Positions 1-7,461 of a DNA stretch of 64,000 nt are shown one piece after another; the stretch's first letter is position 1; the number at the start of each line of letters is the position of its first letter. Under the pieces are notes generated by a model, which was not told the DNA's origin, searched no databases, and saw only the letters and a list, made by a program, of their open reading frames with translations. The translations under genes and the position numbers were made by a program. Source of the DNA: Actinomycetota bacterium (GTDB taxonomy: Bacteria; Actinomycetota; Acidimicrobiia; IMCC26256; PALSA-555); NCBI GenBank assembly GCA_016870355.1, contig VGBR01000001.1, forward strand, positions 314,989 to 378,988. Reading direction: 5' to 3'.

Positions 1-2
1 TG

Positions 3-311
3 ATGGGGCTTGATAACCACCAGACCGCCCTCGTGCTGGCCGGTGGCACCCTGTACGCCATCGACAGCACCACGAGCATGGGCGGCGAGATGACCATCGG
101 CGAGGTGCTCGGATCATGGCCCGTGGACGAGTTGGTGGTCGATGGCTCGCGCAAGAACAAGGGCAAGGCCGGTGGCTACGAGACCGTGCAGATCAACCTC
201 GACATCACGCATCCTCCCACCGGCGGTGGCGGCGAGATGGAGGCCATGACATACGAGGGCCTCGGCGACCCGACCCTCGAGTTCTACGAGGTCATCACCG
301 CGCTGGGCTGA
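3..311 (+). CDS. Hypothetical protein, possibly the C-terminal part of a longer protein
   Basis: The frame is open from the left edge and ends with TGA at 309-311. The first ATG is at base 3, but the frame may continue upstream of the window, so the real start is unknown. The 102 visible residues hold no motif I recognise; a SWPVDELVVDG stretch and a Gly-rich turn near residue 75 suggest a small beta-rich domain. It converges on the minus-strand operon that ends at 321, leaving a 9-base gap. Coding is supported mainly by GC bias at third positions and the absence of a better frame. Confidence 0.5.
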   Translation: MGLDNHQTALVLAGGTLYAIDSTTSMGGEMTIGEVLGSWPVDELVVDGSRKNKGKAGGYETVQINLDITHPPTGGGGEMEAMTYEGLGDPTLEFYEVITALG

Positions 312-320
312 CGCCCGGGA

Positions 321-686
321 TCATCCGGCTGCCTCGGCCGCCTTGACCGCGACGCGCACGGCGACGGCGAACTCCTTCGCCGCCGTGCGCTCGCGTGCGT
401 CTACCGACACCTCGAAGGCGAAGCCTCGGCCGGCCACCACGAGCACCACGGTGCCGCGCGCCACCGGCTGCCGGAAGGACCAATCAATCTGGTCGGTCGC
501 GAGGATCCTGACGGCGGCATCGGCGAGGCCGCTGGCCGTGACCTTACGCTCCGTCGTGGTCTCGTCGCGCACCAGCACGCGCACGCCGGCCAGCGGAGCG
601 TCCACCTCGCCGTATCGCAGGCGCCCATCGACGATGGACACGCCATGGAACTCCGTGGGCAGGGGTCGGGCGTTGCGCTTCCCCAT
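321..686 (-). CDS. Hypothetical protein, 121 aa
   Basis: Not recognised. The product is small, soluble and probably beta-rich; it contains a repeated pattern of hydrophobic strands (for example VRVLVRDETTTERKV) and ends in an Ala/Val-rich helix. No signal peptide or membrane segment is visible. Its ATG lies only 3 bases after the stop of the crotonase/rhodanese chimera, so it is the last gene of a minus-strand operon (HAD hydrolase, histidine phosphatase, chimera, this gene). Nothing in its context gives a function. Confidence 0.65.
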   Translation of the reverse strand: MGKRNARPLPTEFHGVSIVDGRLRYGEVDAPLAGVRVLVRDETTTERKVTASGLADAAVRILATDQIDWSFRQPVARGTVVLVVAGRGFAFEVSVDARERTAAKEFAVAVRVAVKAAEAAG

Positions 687-689
687 GGG

Positions 690-1613
690 TCAGGCCCTCG
701 CCGGACCGGTGGCAACCGGAGAGCCGGGCTGGTTGCTCCAGGCCGACCACGATCCCGGGAAGAGCCGGCCGCGCCCGAGCCCGGCGTGCTCCATCACGAG
801 CGGGCTGTGGCAGGCATTCACGCCCGAGCCGCAGTAGGCGACGGCGCCGTCGGCGGTCGTGATGCCGACGGCGGCGAACTGGTCGCGGAGGGCATCCGGA
901 GGGAGAAGCGCACCGTCGGCACCCATGTGCGCCATGCAGGGTGCGTTCACCGCACCGGGGATGTGACCGGCGCGCGGGTCGACGGGCTCGGCCTCTCCCC
1001 GAAAGCGCTCTGGCGCGCGGGCGTCGAGCAGCACGCACGACCCGCCCGGGCCGCCTTCAGCTGAGGCGCGCTCCGCTGGCGCGACGGCGGCTGCGGCGAC
1101 CTCGTCGATGGATGCCAGCCAAGCGGAGGGCCAGGGCACCGGCGTGAAGGCCGCTGCGGGCCGACCCGGCCCTGCCCCGGTATCGAGCGGCGCGCCCCAG
1201 GCGGCGAGGCCGCCGTCGAGCAGGGCGGCGTCACGGCCGATGGCACGGAGCATCCAGGCGAGCCGCGCCGCGAAGATGCCGCCCGCGACGGCGTAGCCCT
1301 CGACCGCGGCGATCAACGGCTTGCTCGTGAGCATGCGCGTCGGTCCGAGTGGCGCTTGGTCCGGCGCGAGCGTGTACCCGGGGTCGCGGTCGGGATCACT
1401 GTGGCGTTCGGACAAGGCCTTGAGGTCGGCACCTGCGCAGAAGTGACCGCCGGCGCCGGTGAGGATGGCGACGGAGGCCTTTTCGTCGGCGTCGAACGCT
1501 CGGAACGCCGCGGCCAGCTCCTTCGCGGCCTGGCCGTCGACGGCATTCCGTCGATCCGGACGATCCATGGTCACGATCGTGACGGCGCCATCACGCTCCA
1601 CACGCACGGTCAT
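690..1613 (-). CDS. Chimeric ORF: N-terminal enoyl-CoA hydratase part joined to C-terminal rhodanese (thiosulfate/mercaptopyruvate sulfurtransferase) part
   Basis: Residues 1 to about 110 are a crotonase N-terminus: DRPDRRNAVD, the oxyanion-hole segment GGHFCAGADLKAL and the SKPLIAAVEGYAVAGG segment that normally leads into the second oxyanion-hole glycine and the rest of the fold. From IFAARLAWMLRA on (about residue 113) the sequence is instead a tandem rhodanese: end of the first domain (ALLDGGLAAW), then a complete second domain with the active loop CGSGVNAC, catalytic Cys near residue 261. The missing part is the C-terminal half of the hydratase and the N-terminal half of rhodanese. Both families have Gly-rich text at the join (AVAGG and a GGGIFAARL-like loop), so a deletion through short homology or an assembly join is likely. 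A good ribosome site (GGAGGAG) precedes ATG 1613. The rhodanese half could still be active; hydratase activity is not expected. Confidence 0.75.
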   Translation of the reverse strand: MTVRVERDGAVTIVTMDRPDRRNAVDGQAAKELAAAFRAFDADEKASVAILTGAGGHFCAGADLKALSERHSDPDRDPGYTLAPDQAPLGPTRMLTSKPLIAAVEGYAVAGGIFAARLAWMLRAIGRDAALLDGGLAAWGAPLDTGAGPGRPAAAFTPVPWPSAWLASIDEVAAAAVAPAERASAEGGPGGSCVLLDARAPERFRGEAEPVDPRAGHIPGAVNAPCMAHMGADGALLPPDALRDQFAAVGITTADGAVAYCGSGVNACHSPLVMEHAGLGRGRLFPGSWSAWSNQPGSPVATGPARA

Positions 1614-1627
1614 GCCGATCTCCTCCG

Positions 1628-2233
1628 TCAGCTCCTAGTGGCGATCAAGTGTGCGGTCTCGTTGATCGTCGCGACACTGCGCGGACCGGCGCGAGAGGCA
1701 TGCACGCGGCTGATCGACGTGTACTCGGGATGGAACCACAGCAGACGATCGATGCCGAGCACGTGTGCAAGGAACACGTTGATCACTCCGCCGTGGGTCA
1801 CGACGGCGACTCGCTTGCCTGCGTGGCGTCCGATCAGGTTGTCGAGGGCAGGCACAACCTGTTGCTGAAAGACGCCAGGATCGATGCCACCGACATCGGC
1901 CCACCGGCCTTCGATGGTGGCGTACCAGCGTTCGTCCTTGGCCTCGCGCAGCTCTTCGATCGGGATGTAATGGCCGGCCGTCGCGTCGTACTCGGAGATG
2001 CCGGGATCGACCTCGGCCTCGAGTCCCAATGCAGCAACAAGCGGGGCTGCGGTCTCGCGGGCGCGCCGCAATGGGCTCGTGACGATCGCGTCGACACCTT
2101 CGGTCGCGAGCCAGGCTGCGAGCCGCTCGGCTTGTTGAACCCCTCGCGGCGTGAGGCCCGGATCGGCCGGACCTTCCACGTCACCCTCGTCGATGCGCAC
2201 CGGCTCGGCGTGCCGGACGAGCACGAGCTCCAT
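1628..2233 (-). CDS. Histidine phosphatase family protein (phosphoglycerate mutase-like)
   Basis: A 201-residue member of the histidine phosphatase superfamily, which transfers phosphate through a phospho-histidine. The signature LVRHAE is at residues 5-10 with the catalytic His at 8; LTPRGVQQAERLAAWL and SPLRRARETA follow with the conserved Arg, and the second catalytic His is in VVTHGGVINVFL near residue 150. Length is usual for the broad-specificity branch. The substrate cannot be told. The gene lies 9 bases after the HAD hydrolase stop and 14 bases before the chimeric ORF, so it is probably co-transcribed. Confidence 0.9.
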   Translation of the reverse strand: MELVLVRHAEPVRIDEGDVEGPADPGLTPRGVQQAERLAAWLATEGVDAIVTSPLRRARETAAPLVAALGLEAEVDPGISEYDATAGHYIPIEELREAKDERWYATIEGRWADVGGIDPGVFQQQVVPALDNLIGRHAGKRVAVVTHGGVINVFLAHVLGIDRLLWFHPEYTSISRVHASRAGPRSVATINETAHLIATRS

Positions 2234-2242
2234 CAGACGTGC

Positions 2243-2884
2243 TCAGGCCGACGCGAGCGGGAAGCCGAGCACGGCTTCGAGCTCCGCAATCGCCGCGCCG
2301 ATGTCGGAGACCTTGATCGTCGTCATCCCAAGCGCGCGAGCAGGTTTGAGGTTCACGCCGAGGTCGTCAAGGAAGACTGCTTCGTCGGGAGTGACATCGA
2401 GCCGCTCACAGACCAGCTCGTAGATCCGCGGGTCAGGCTTGCGCAGCCCCACGATGTACGACTCGACGATGGCGTCGAACAGCTCGCCCAGAACGGGCGC
2501 CCGGTCCGCCATTGCTCCTTCGGTGTCGGTGCCCCAGTTGTTCGTCAGCGCACCGGTCTTCACGTCATTGGCGCGGATGCGGCGGATGGCCTCGAGCATC
2601 GCGGGATGCGCTTCGCCGCTCCCTTGCAGGGTGGCCATCATGTCCGCGGCGCGCACCGTCTGACCGGCGGTCGCACACTCGGCTTCGAACGCGACGGCGA
2701 ACTCAGAGAGCGACAGCTCGCCGCGTTCGAGCTGCGACCACGCGGAGGTTTCGTCGCCGCCCACGATCACCTCACTGATGAACCGGTGGGGGAGACCCAC
2801 GCGCGCCTCGTACTCGCGAAAGGCTTGGATCGGTGACGGCATGACCACGCCACCGAGATCGAAGATGACAGCCCGGGCGCGCAT
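2243..2884 (-). CDS. HAD-family hydrolase (HAD-IA, epoxide-hydrolase/ACAD10 N-domain type)
   Basis: The 213-residue product begins with the HAD motif I, VIFDLGGVV, holding the nucleophilic Asp; motif II is ALTNNW, motif III the Lys in GLRKPDPRIYEL, and motif IV FLDDLGVNL. The DLGG form rather than DxDG is typical of the branch that includes the N-domain of soluble epoxide hydrolase and ACAD10. Such enzymes are mostly phosphatases or dehalogenases; the substrate is unknown. A longer open frame upstream is antisense to the PhoD gene and is not coding; ATG 2884 is the first start that gives a complete motif I. It heads the minus-strand operon and is divergent from the phosphatase at 2909 with only 24 bases between the start codons. 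Confidence 0.88.
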   Translation of the reverse strand: MRARAVIFDLGGVVMPSPIQAFREYEARVGLPHRFISEVIVGGDETSAWSQLERGELSLSEFAVAFEAECATAGQTVRAADMMATLQGSGEAHPAMLEAIRRIRANDVKTGALTNNWGTDTEGAMADRAPVLGELFDAIVESYIVGLRKPDPRIYELVCERLDVTPDEAVFLDDLGVNLKPARALGMTTIKVSDIGAAIAELEAVLGFPLASA

Positions 2885-2908
2885 GGGCGCGCACGCTACC
2901 GTGCGCGC

Positions 2909-4486
2909 ATGGACGGTCCTGCCGCACCGGCCATCACTCGTCGAAGCATGCTCGGCGCGTTGGCCGGCGGTGCCGCGCTCGCGGCCATGCCGAGCGTGTC
3001 GCGTGGGCCGCTGTTCGTGCCGAGCGGCGCCGGACCCACACTCGCGACCAATCCGTTCACCCTTGGCGTCGCATCCGGCGATCCGTTGTCCGACGGGATC
3101 GTGCTTTGGACGCGCCTTGTCGTCGATCCGGCCGCGCCCGCGGGTGGGATGCCGGCCGAGCCTGTGCGCGTCCAGTGGGAGCTCGCGGCCGACGAACGGT
3201 TCCGGAAGAAGGTGTCGAAAGGCGTCGTGCGCGCCCAGCCCGACGACGCGCACGCAGTGCACGTCGACGTGCGCGGGCTTGATCCCGCCCACGACTGGTT
3301 CTTCCGGTTCCGAGTCGGTGATCACGAGAGCCCGATCGGTCGTACGCGCACTGCTCCCGCCGATGGCGCAACTGCGAAACAACTCGTGTTCGCGGTCGCG
3401 TCGTGCCAGCAGTACCACCGCGGATACTTCACCGCGCATCGCCACCTCGCCGAGGAGGATCTCGACGCGGTGCTGTTCGTCGGTGACTACATGTACGAGA
3501 GCGGCTTCCAGAGCGGGGGTGTGCGCGAGCTCGAAGGACCGGAACCCACTGATCTCGACGCGTATCGAGCGCGATATGCGACGTACAAGAGCGATCCCAA
3601 CCTCCAGGCGGCACACGCGGCGTGCCCGTGGGTGGTGACCTGGGACGACCACGAGGTCGACAACAACTACGCCGACTCGGTGTCGCAGGACGCAGGCGTC
3701 TTGGAGGCGGACTTCCTCACCCGGCGTGCCGCCGCGTATCGGGTGTGGTGGGAGCACCAACCCGTCCGCCTCGATCGCCCGACTGGGCCGGATTTCCAGA
3801 TTCACCGCACCGTGGAGTTCGGACGACTTGCCCAGGTACACGTGCTCGACACGCGCCAGTACCGAACTCCGCAATGTGAGGACGTGGCGAGCGATCTGGG
3901 CCCGCGGTGTGAGGCGGCGTTCGGCGCGGACGCGACTCTCCTGGGTGACGAGCAAGAGCGTTGGCTAGAGCGTTCGTTGCGCAAGTCGGACGCGCGGTGG
4001 AACGTGCTCGCGCAGCAGGTGCTGATGGCGCAGTCCAACTTCGTGCCGACGACTCCCGAAGGGATCTTCGCGCTCGACAGCTGGGACGGGTACGTCGAAG
4101 CTCGCAAGCGACTGCTTGGCACGACAGTGAACGGCGTCGAGAACCTCGTGACGGTCACCGGTGACATCCACGCGGCGTGGGTCAACGACCTCAAAGCGGA
4201 CTACAGCGATCCCGCGTCGCCGGTCGTGGGTACCGAGCTCGTGGGCACCTCGATCACATCGCTCTTCCCGGTGGGGAACGACCTCGTGTACACCGCGATG
4301 GCCGATCAGCCTCATCTCAAGTACTTCGAAGGTCAACGGCGCGGCTATCTGCGGTGCACGTTCGAGAAGTCGGAGCTGCGCGCCGATCACCGCTTCGTCT
4401 CCACGACGCAGGCGCCCGATGCGACGATCGAGACGGGTGCGAGCTTCGTCGTCGAGGCGGGACGTCCCGGCGCGGAACCGGCGTAG
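2909..4486 (+). CDS. phoD: PhoD-like alkaline phosphatase, Tat-exported
   Basis: The 525-residue protein begins with a twin-arginine signal: RR at residues 11-12 followed by SMLGALAGGAALAA, so it should be exported folded. The body matches the PhoD family: N-terminal Fn3-like domain starting with VASGDPLSDGIVLWTRL, then the metallophosphatase core with FAVASCQQYHRGYF, FVGDYMYESG, TWDDHEVDNNY and VTGDIHAAWV, which carry the metal-binding Asp, Cys, Asn and His residues. PhoD enzymes are secreted phosphodiesterases/monoesterases that use Ca and Fe and release phosphate. No Pho box could be identified in the 24-base divergent gap. Start ATG 2909 keeps the whole Tat signal. Confidence 0.92.
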   Translation: MDGPAAPAITRRSMLGALAGGAALAAMPSVSRGPLFVPSGAGPTLATNPFTLGVASGDPLSDGIVLWTRLVVDPAAPAGGMPAEPVRVQWELAADERFRKKVSKGVVRAQPDDAHAVHVDVRGLDPAHDWFFRFRVGDHESPIGRTRTAPADGATAKQLVFAVASCQQYHRGYFTAHRHLAEEDLDAVLFVGDYMYESGFQSGGVRELEGPEPTDLDAYRARYATYKSDPNLQAAHAACPWVVTWDDHEVDNNYADSVSQDAGVLEADFLTRRAAAYRVWWEHQPVRLDRPTGPDFQIHRTVEFGRLAQVHVLDTRQYRTPQCEDVASDLGPRCEAAFGADATLLGDEQERWLERSLRKSDARWNVLAQQVLMAQSNFVPTTPEGIFALDSWDGYVEARKRLLGTTVNGVENLVTVTGDIHAAWVNDLKADYSDPASPVVGTELVGTSITSLFPVGNDLVYTAMADQPHLKYFEGQRRGYLRCTFEKSELRADHRFVSTTQAPDATIETGASFVVEAGRPGAEPA

Positions 4487-4489
4487 CCG

Positions 4490-4933
4490 ATGAGCTCTGC
4501 CGACGAAGGGGCGATCCGCGCGCTCGTCGTCGCCTACGCCGAGCTGCTGGACGCCGGCGACCTGGACAGCGTGGCCGGGCTCTTTGAGCACGGAGAGTTC
4601 CACTCTGGACATCAGGGGACGGTGCGGCGCGGCCGTGATGAGGTCCGGCGCATGTACGACGCCGTGGTCCTCTACGACGACGGCACCCCGCGCACCAAGC
4701 ATGTGCTCGGCAACCTCGTGGTCGACATCGACAGGGATTGCGCATCGGCGACGGCGAGCTGCACCTTCACCGTCATGCAGGCCGCGCCAGGCGCTGCGCT
4801 CCAGCCAGTCCTCGCCGGTCGCTACGTCGACCGTTTCGCGCGTGATCGCAGCGACGGACCGTGGCACTTCGCCGTACGGACCGTGTACCCAGAGCTCATG
4901 GGGGATCTGTCCACGCACATGGGTCGGCGGTGA
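4490..4933 (+). CDS. SnoaL-like (NTF2-fold) protein
   Basis: A 147-residue protein with the plan of the SnoaL_4 group: N-terminal helices (IRALVVAYAELLDAGDLDSVAGLF), a beta sheet and the VRRMYD helix. The family forms cone-shaped pockets and includes ketosteroid isomerase-like enzymes, lyases and non-enzymatic binders; residues alone do not settle which. It starts 3 bases after the PhoD stop and its TGA overlaps the GTG of the next gene by 4 bases, so translation with the kinase-like gene is probably coupled. Confidence 0.8.
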   Translation: MSSADEGAIRALVVAYAELLDAGDLDSVAGLFEHGEFHSGHQGTVRRGRDEVRRMYDAVVLYDDGTPRTKHVLGNLVVDIDRDCASATASCTFTVMQAAPGAALQPVLAGRYVDRFARDRSDGPWHFAVRTVYPELMGDLSTHMGRR

Positions 4934-5637
4934 CCGACGCGGCCGAGGACGTAGCCGCACTCGCGCGCTCGCGGGCGCGCGCCGATGAGACCCCCGTCGT
5001 GGTGGGCGTTGCTGGCGCGGTCGCGTCGGGCAAGTCGACGTTCGCAGCAGCGATCGCGGACGCGGTGATGGCAGATGGTGGAGCCGCCGATGTGATCAGC
5101 ACCGATGGGTTCCTGTACCCGAACGCGGAGCTCGAGACGCGGGGATTGGTCATGCAGAAGGGCTTCCCCGAGTCCTACGACGTGGAGCGGCTGCGCGGTC
5201 TCGTCCAGGAGATCCACTCGGGGGCGACCGAGGTGACCGTGCCGCAGTACTCCCACGAGGTCTACGACGTAGCCGGCGAGAAGCCGTTCAAGGTGCGCCG
5301 CGACGCGATGGTGATCTTGGAAGGCGTGAACGCGCTGGGCGCGCTGGCCGGTCGGTTGGATTTCGGCGTCTACGTCCACGCGGAGGAGGATGACCTCGAG
5401 CGCTGGTACGTCGCGCGGTTCCTGGCGCTCTGCGCGGAGGCCGAGGAGGACACCTCGTCCTTCTACCGCCGCTTCGCGGGCATGAGCGCGTCAGAGATCG
5501 AGTCGTTGGCACACCAGACCTGGCGTGGGGTCAACCTCGTGAACCTGCGCGAGCACATCGCACCGACCCGAGCGATCGCCGATTGCGTCGTCACCAAGGG
5601 GCCCGATCACGCCGTCGTCCAGGTCGAGGTGCGCTGA
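4930..5637 (+). CDS. Type I pantothenate kinase-like / nucleoside kinase-like P-loop enzyme
   Basis: The P-loop is GVAGAVASGKSTF near residues 25-37. Further type I pantothenate kinase features follow in order: VISTDGFLYPN, the KGFPESYDVERL segment, PQYSHEVYDVAGE and VILEGVNAL. Pantothenate kinase phosphorylates pantothenate as the first step of CoA synthesis. At 235 residues from GTG 4930 it is shorter than the usual ~310, lacking most of the N-terminal region, so a specialised paralogue or related kinase is possible. GTG 4930 is chosen because it overlaps the preceding TGA (GTGA). An ATG at 4861 in the same frame would overlap the upstream gene by 70 bases and adds no recognisable sequence. 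Confidence 0.8.
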   Translation: MTDAAEDVAALARSRARADETPVVVGVAGAVASGKSTFAAAIADAVMADGGAADVISTDGFLYPNAELETRGLVMQKGFPESYDVERLRGLVQEIHSGATEVTVPQYSHEVYDVAGEKPFKVRRDAMVILEGVNALGALAGRLDFGVYVHAEEDDLERWYVARFLALCAEAEEDTSSFYRRFAGMSASEIESLAHQTWRGVNLVNLREHIAPTRAIADCVVTKGPDHAVVQVEVR

Positions 5638-5645
5638 GCGCGTCG

Positions 5646-6194
5646 CTACGTGGCGAGATCTTCGGGCAGCAACGCGAACATCACGACGTCGCTCACGCCG
5701 CAGCCGATGGTGGCGTAGGAGCGCAGCAGCCCCTCACGAGTGAAGCCGGCACTCTCCGCAACCCGTTGCGAGCCGACGTTGTCGGGGTGGGTGATGAGCT
5801 CGAGGCGCACGAGCGGGAACGTCGCGAGTGCCCACCGTGATGCCAGCCTGGTGGCGCGGGTGGCGACCCCGCGCCTGCGGGCCGGTGCGGCGATCCAGTA
5901 GCCGACCTCCGCGACCTCGGGAGTGTCTCGGAGATGCAGTCCGCATGCGCCGCGCAGCACCCCGGTGATGAGGTCCTCGATGACGAAGTTGGCCGCGACG
6001 ACCCCGTCGCGCCACTGGTCCCTAGAGCGCTCGACGAATGCCACTGCGTCATCACGCGTGTACGGCGAGGGGACGCGAGTGAACCGAGGGATGTCGGGGT
6101 CCTGGCACGCGGCCGTGATGGCATCGACGTGATCGGTCGTCGGCAACCGCAGGACGATCTCGTCGTCGCGCAGATCGGGAACTTCGAACCCCAT
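5646..6194 (-). CDS. GNAT family N-acetyltransferase (RimJ/RimL type)
   Basis: A 182-residue GNAT. The sequence shows the family order: LRLPTTDHVDAITAACQDPDIPRFTRVPSP at the N-terminus, VGYWIAAPARRRGVATRATRLASRWAL giving motif A with the RRxGxA acetyl-CoA loop, and the LELITHPDNVGSQRVAESAGF motif B. This subgroup acetylates protein N-termini, antibiotics or small amines; the substrate is not evident. It is a single gene between two plus-strand genes and ends 8 bases from the kinase-like gene. Confidence 0.88.
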   Translation of the reverse strand: MGFEVPDLRDDEIVLRLPTTDHVDAITAACQDPDIPRFTRVPSPYTRDDAVAFVERSRDQWRDGVVAANFVIEDLITGVLRGACGLHLRDTPEVAEVGYWIAAPARRRGVATRATRLASRWALATFPLVRLELITHPDNVGSQRVAESAGFTREGLLRSYATIGCGVSDVVMFALLPEDLAT

Positions 6195-6254
6195 CGAGCA
6201 AGCGTGCCATCATCGATGTCGACGCAGCGAACGAGTTCTACACGGAGAGTCGAC

Positions 6255-7259
6255 ATGGCCCTGATCCACAACGTTGTCGGCACGCCCACCGCAGCGAGAG
6301 TGCTGCTGCTGGTGCACGGCCTCGGTGCCGATGAGCGCGACCTCGGCGGCCTGCTCCCGTACCTCGACCCCGAAGGGCGGTTCCTCACAGTGCTGCCCCG
6401 CGGACCCCTCGCGGCGCCGCCGGGCTTTGCGTGGTACGGCATGGCCGCGATCACCGGCCAGCCAGGCGGCGACGCCGACGCCGAGTTCAATGCCGCGCTC
6501 GACGAGCTCGACGACTTGCTCGATGAGGTGTGCGCGGAGCACGACAAGACGCGCGCGGAAGCGATCATCGCTGGGTTCTCCCAGGGTGGCGCGTTGGCGG
6601 TCGCGCTCGGCTTGCGTCGCAGCGATCGTCCTCACCCCGCAGGTGTCATCGCCATGAGCACGTATCTCCACGGCGGCGTCGACATCGACTGGGACGCGGC
6701 AGCAGAGATCCCGGTGCTCGTCCAGCACGGCACCAACGACTCCTTGCTGCCCGTCGAACGAGGTCGCGACTTGGCCAAGACGTTGGTGGAGCACGGTATG
6801 CCCGTCGTCTACAGCGAGTATCCGATGGAGCACCAGGTCGCGATGGAGAGCGTGCAACAAGCACACGAGTGGCTGCTCGCAGTGAGTGCGGGCGAACGGC
6901 CGAGTGAGGCGCTGCCGGAGCCACCGCCGCCCGCACTGGTGCAGCCGGTCACGACCGCTCAATGGGAGACGGCGGTGCTGCGCTCAGAGCTTCCGGTGAT
7001 CGTCGACTTCTGGGCGCCTTGGTGCCAACCATGCCGCATGGTCTCGCCGATCGTCGAGCAGATCGCGGCGATGCGCGAGGGCGCCTACAAGGTGGTGAAG
7101 GTCAACATCGACGAAGAACCTGCCCTCGCGCAGCAGTACGAGGTGCAGAGCATCCCGATGATCGCACTCTTCCGCAACGGCCGGTTGGAGCGCTCGGTGC
7201 TCGGCGCGAAGCCGCGTCAGCAGCTCGAAGCCGAGCTAGGGATGCTCGTCATTCCGTAG
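6255..7259 (+). CDS. Fusion protein: alpha/beta-hydrolase (phospholipase/carboxylesterase) plus thioredoxin
   Basis: Residues 1 to about 210 are a carboxylesterase/phospholipase (PF02230-like): LLLVHGLGADERDLGGLL oxyanion region, nucleophile elbow GFSQGGALAVALG, Asp in VLVQHGTNDSLLPVERG and catalytic His in YPMEHQV. After a Pro-rich linker (LPEPPPPALVQ), residues ~235-334 are a complete thioredoxin: IVDFWAPWCQPCRM with both redox cysteines, the IDEEPALAQQYEVQSIPMI cis-Pro loop and a terminal helix. I do not know this pairing as a common one. Both active sites look intact and the frame is continuous. Start ATG 6255 follows a GGAGAG site; longer upstream frames run antisense to the acetyltransferase. 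No signal peptide, so cytoplasmic. Confidence 0.85.
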   Translation: MALIHNVVGTPTAARVLLLVHGLGADERDLGGLLPYLDPEGRFLTVLPRGPLAAPPGFAWYGMAAITGQPGGDADAEFNAALDELDDLLDEVCAEHDKTRAEAIIAGFSQGGALAVALGLRRSDRPHPAGVIAMSTYLHGGVDIDWDAAAEIPVLVQHGTNDSLLPVERGRDLAKTLVEHGMPVVYSEYPMEHQVAMESVQQAHEWLLAVSAGERPSEALPEPPPPALVQPVTTAQWETAVLRSELPVIVDFWAPWCQPCRMVSPIVEQIAAMREGAYKVVKVNIDEEPALAQQYEVQSIPMIALFRNGRLERSVLGAKPRQQLEAELGMLVIP

Positions 7260-7273
7260 CTGCGATCACCGCG

Positions 7274-7437
7274 TCACCCGGCCGTCGTGCCGACCGTCAT
7301 CGTGATCGTCGTGCCACCAGGACCCGAGGTGGGTTCTACCGCTGCGGCCCGATGGTGGTTCCCGCGCTCGATGGTAAGGCCGGAATGGCAACGAGCCCTG
7401 CTGTCGCCAGTAGCACTGCGATCTTGCGCCCGCGCAA
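7274..7437 (-). pseudogene. Possible small secreted protein with a frameshift
   Basis: On the minus strand a TTG at 7437 opens a 33-residue frame that is a clear Sec signal (RGRK, then IAVLLATAGLVAIPALPSSAG) and ends at TAG 7338-7336. The next frame continues to TGA 7276-7274 with EPTSGPGGTTITMTVG, similar in composition to the GTTIG at the end of the first frame. This could be one short secreted protein broken by a shift near 7340, or a chance signal-like ORF. It lies between the esterase-thioredoxin gene and selD, 24 bases downstream of which no other gene is visible. Confidence 0.3.
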
Positions 7438-7461
7438 TTACCTCATGTCATTCCCTGCACC

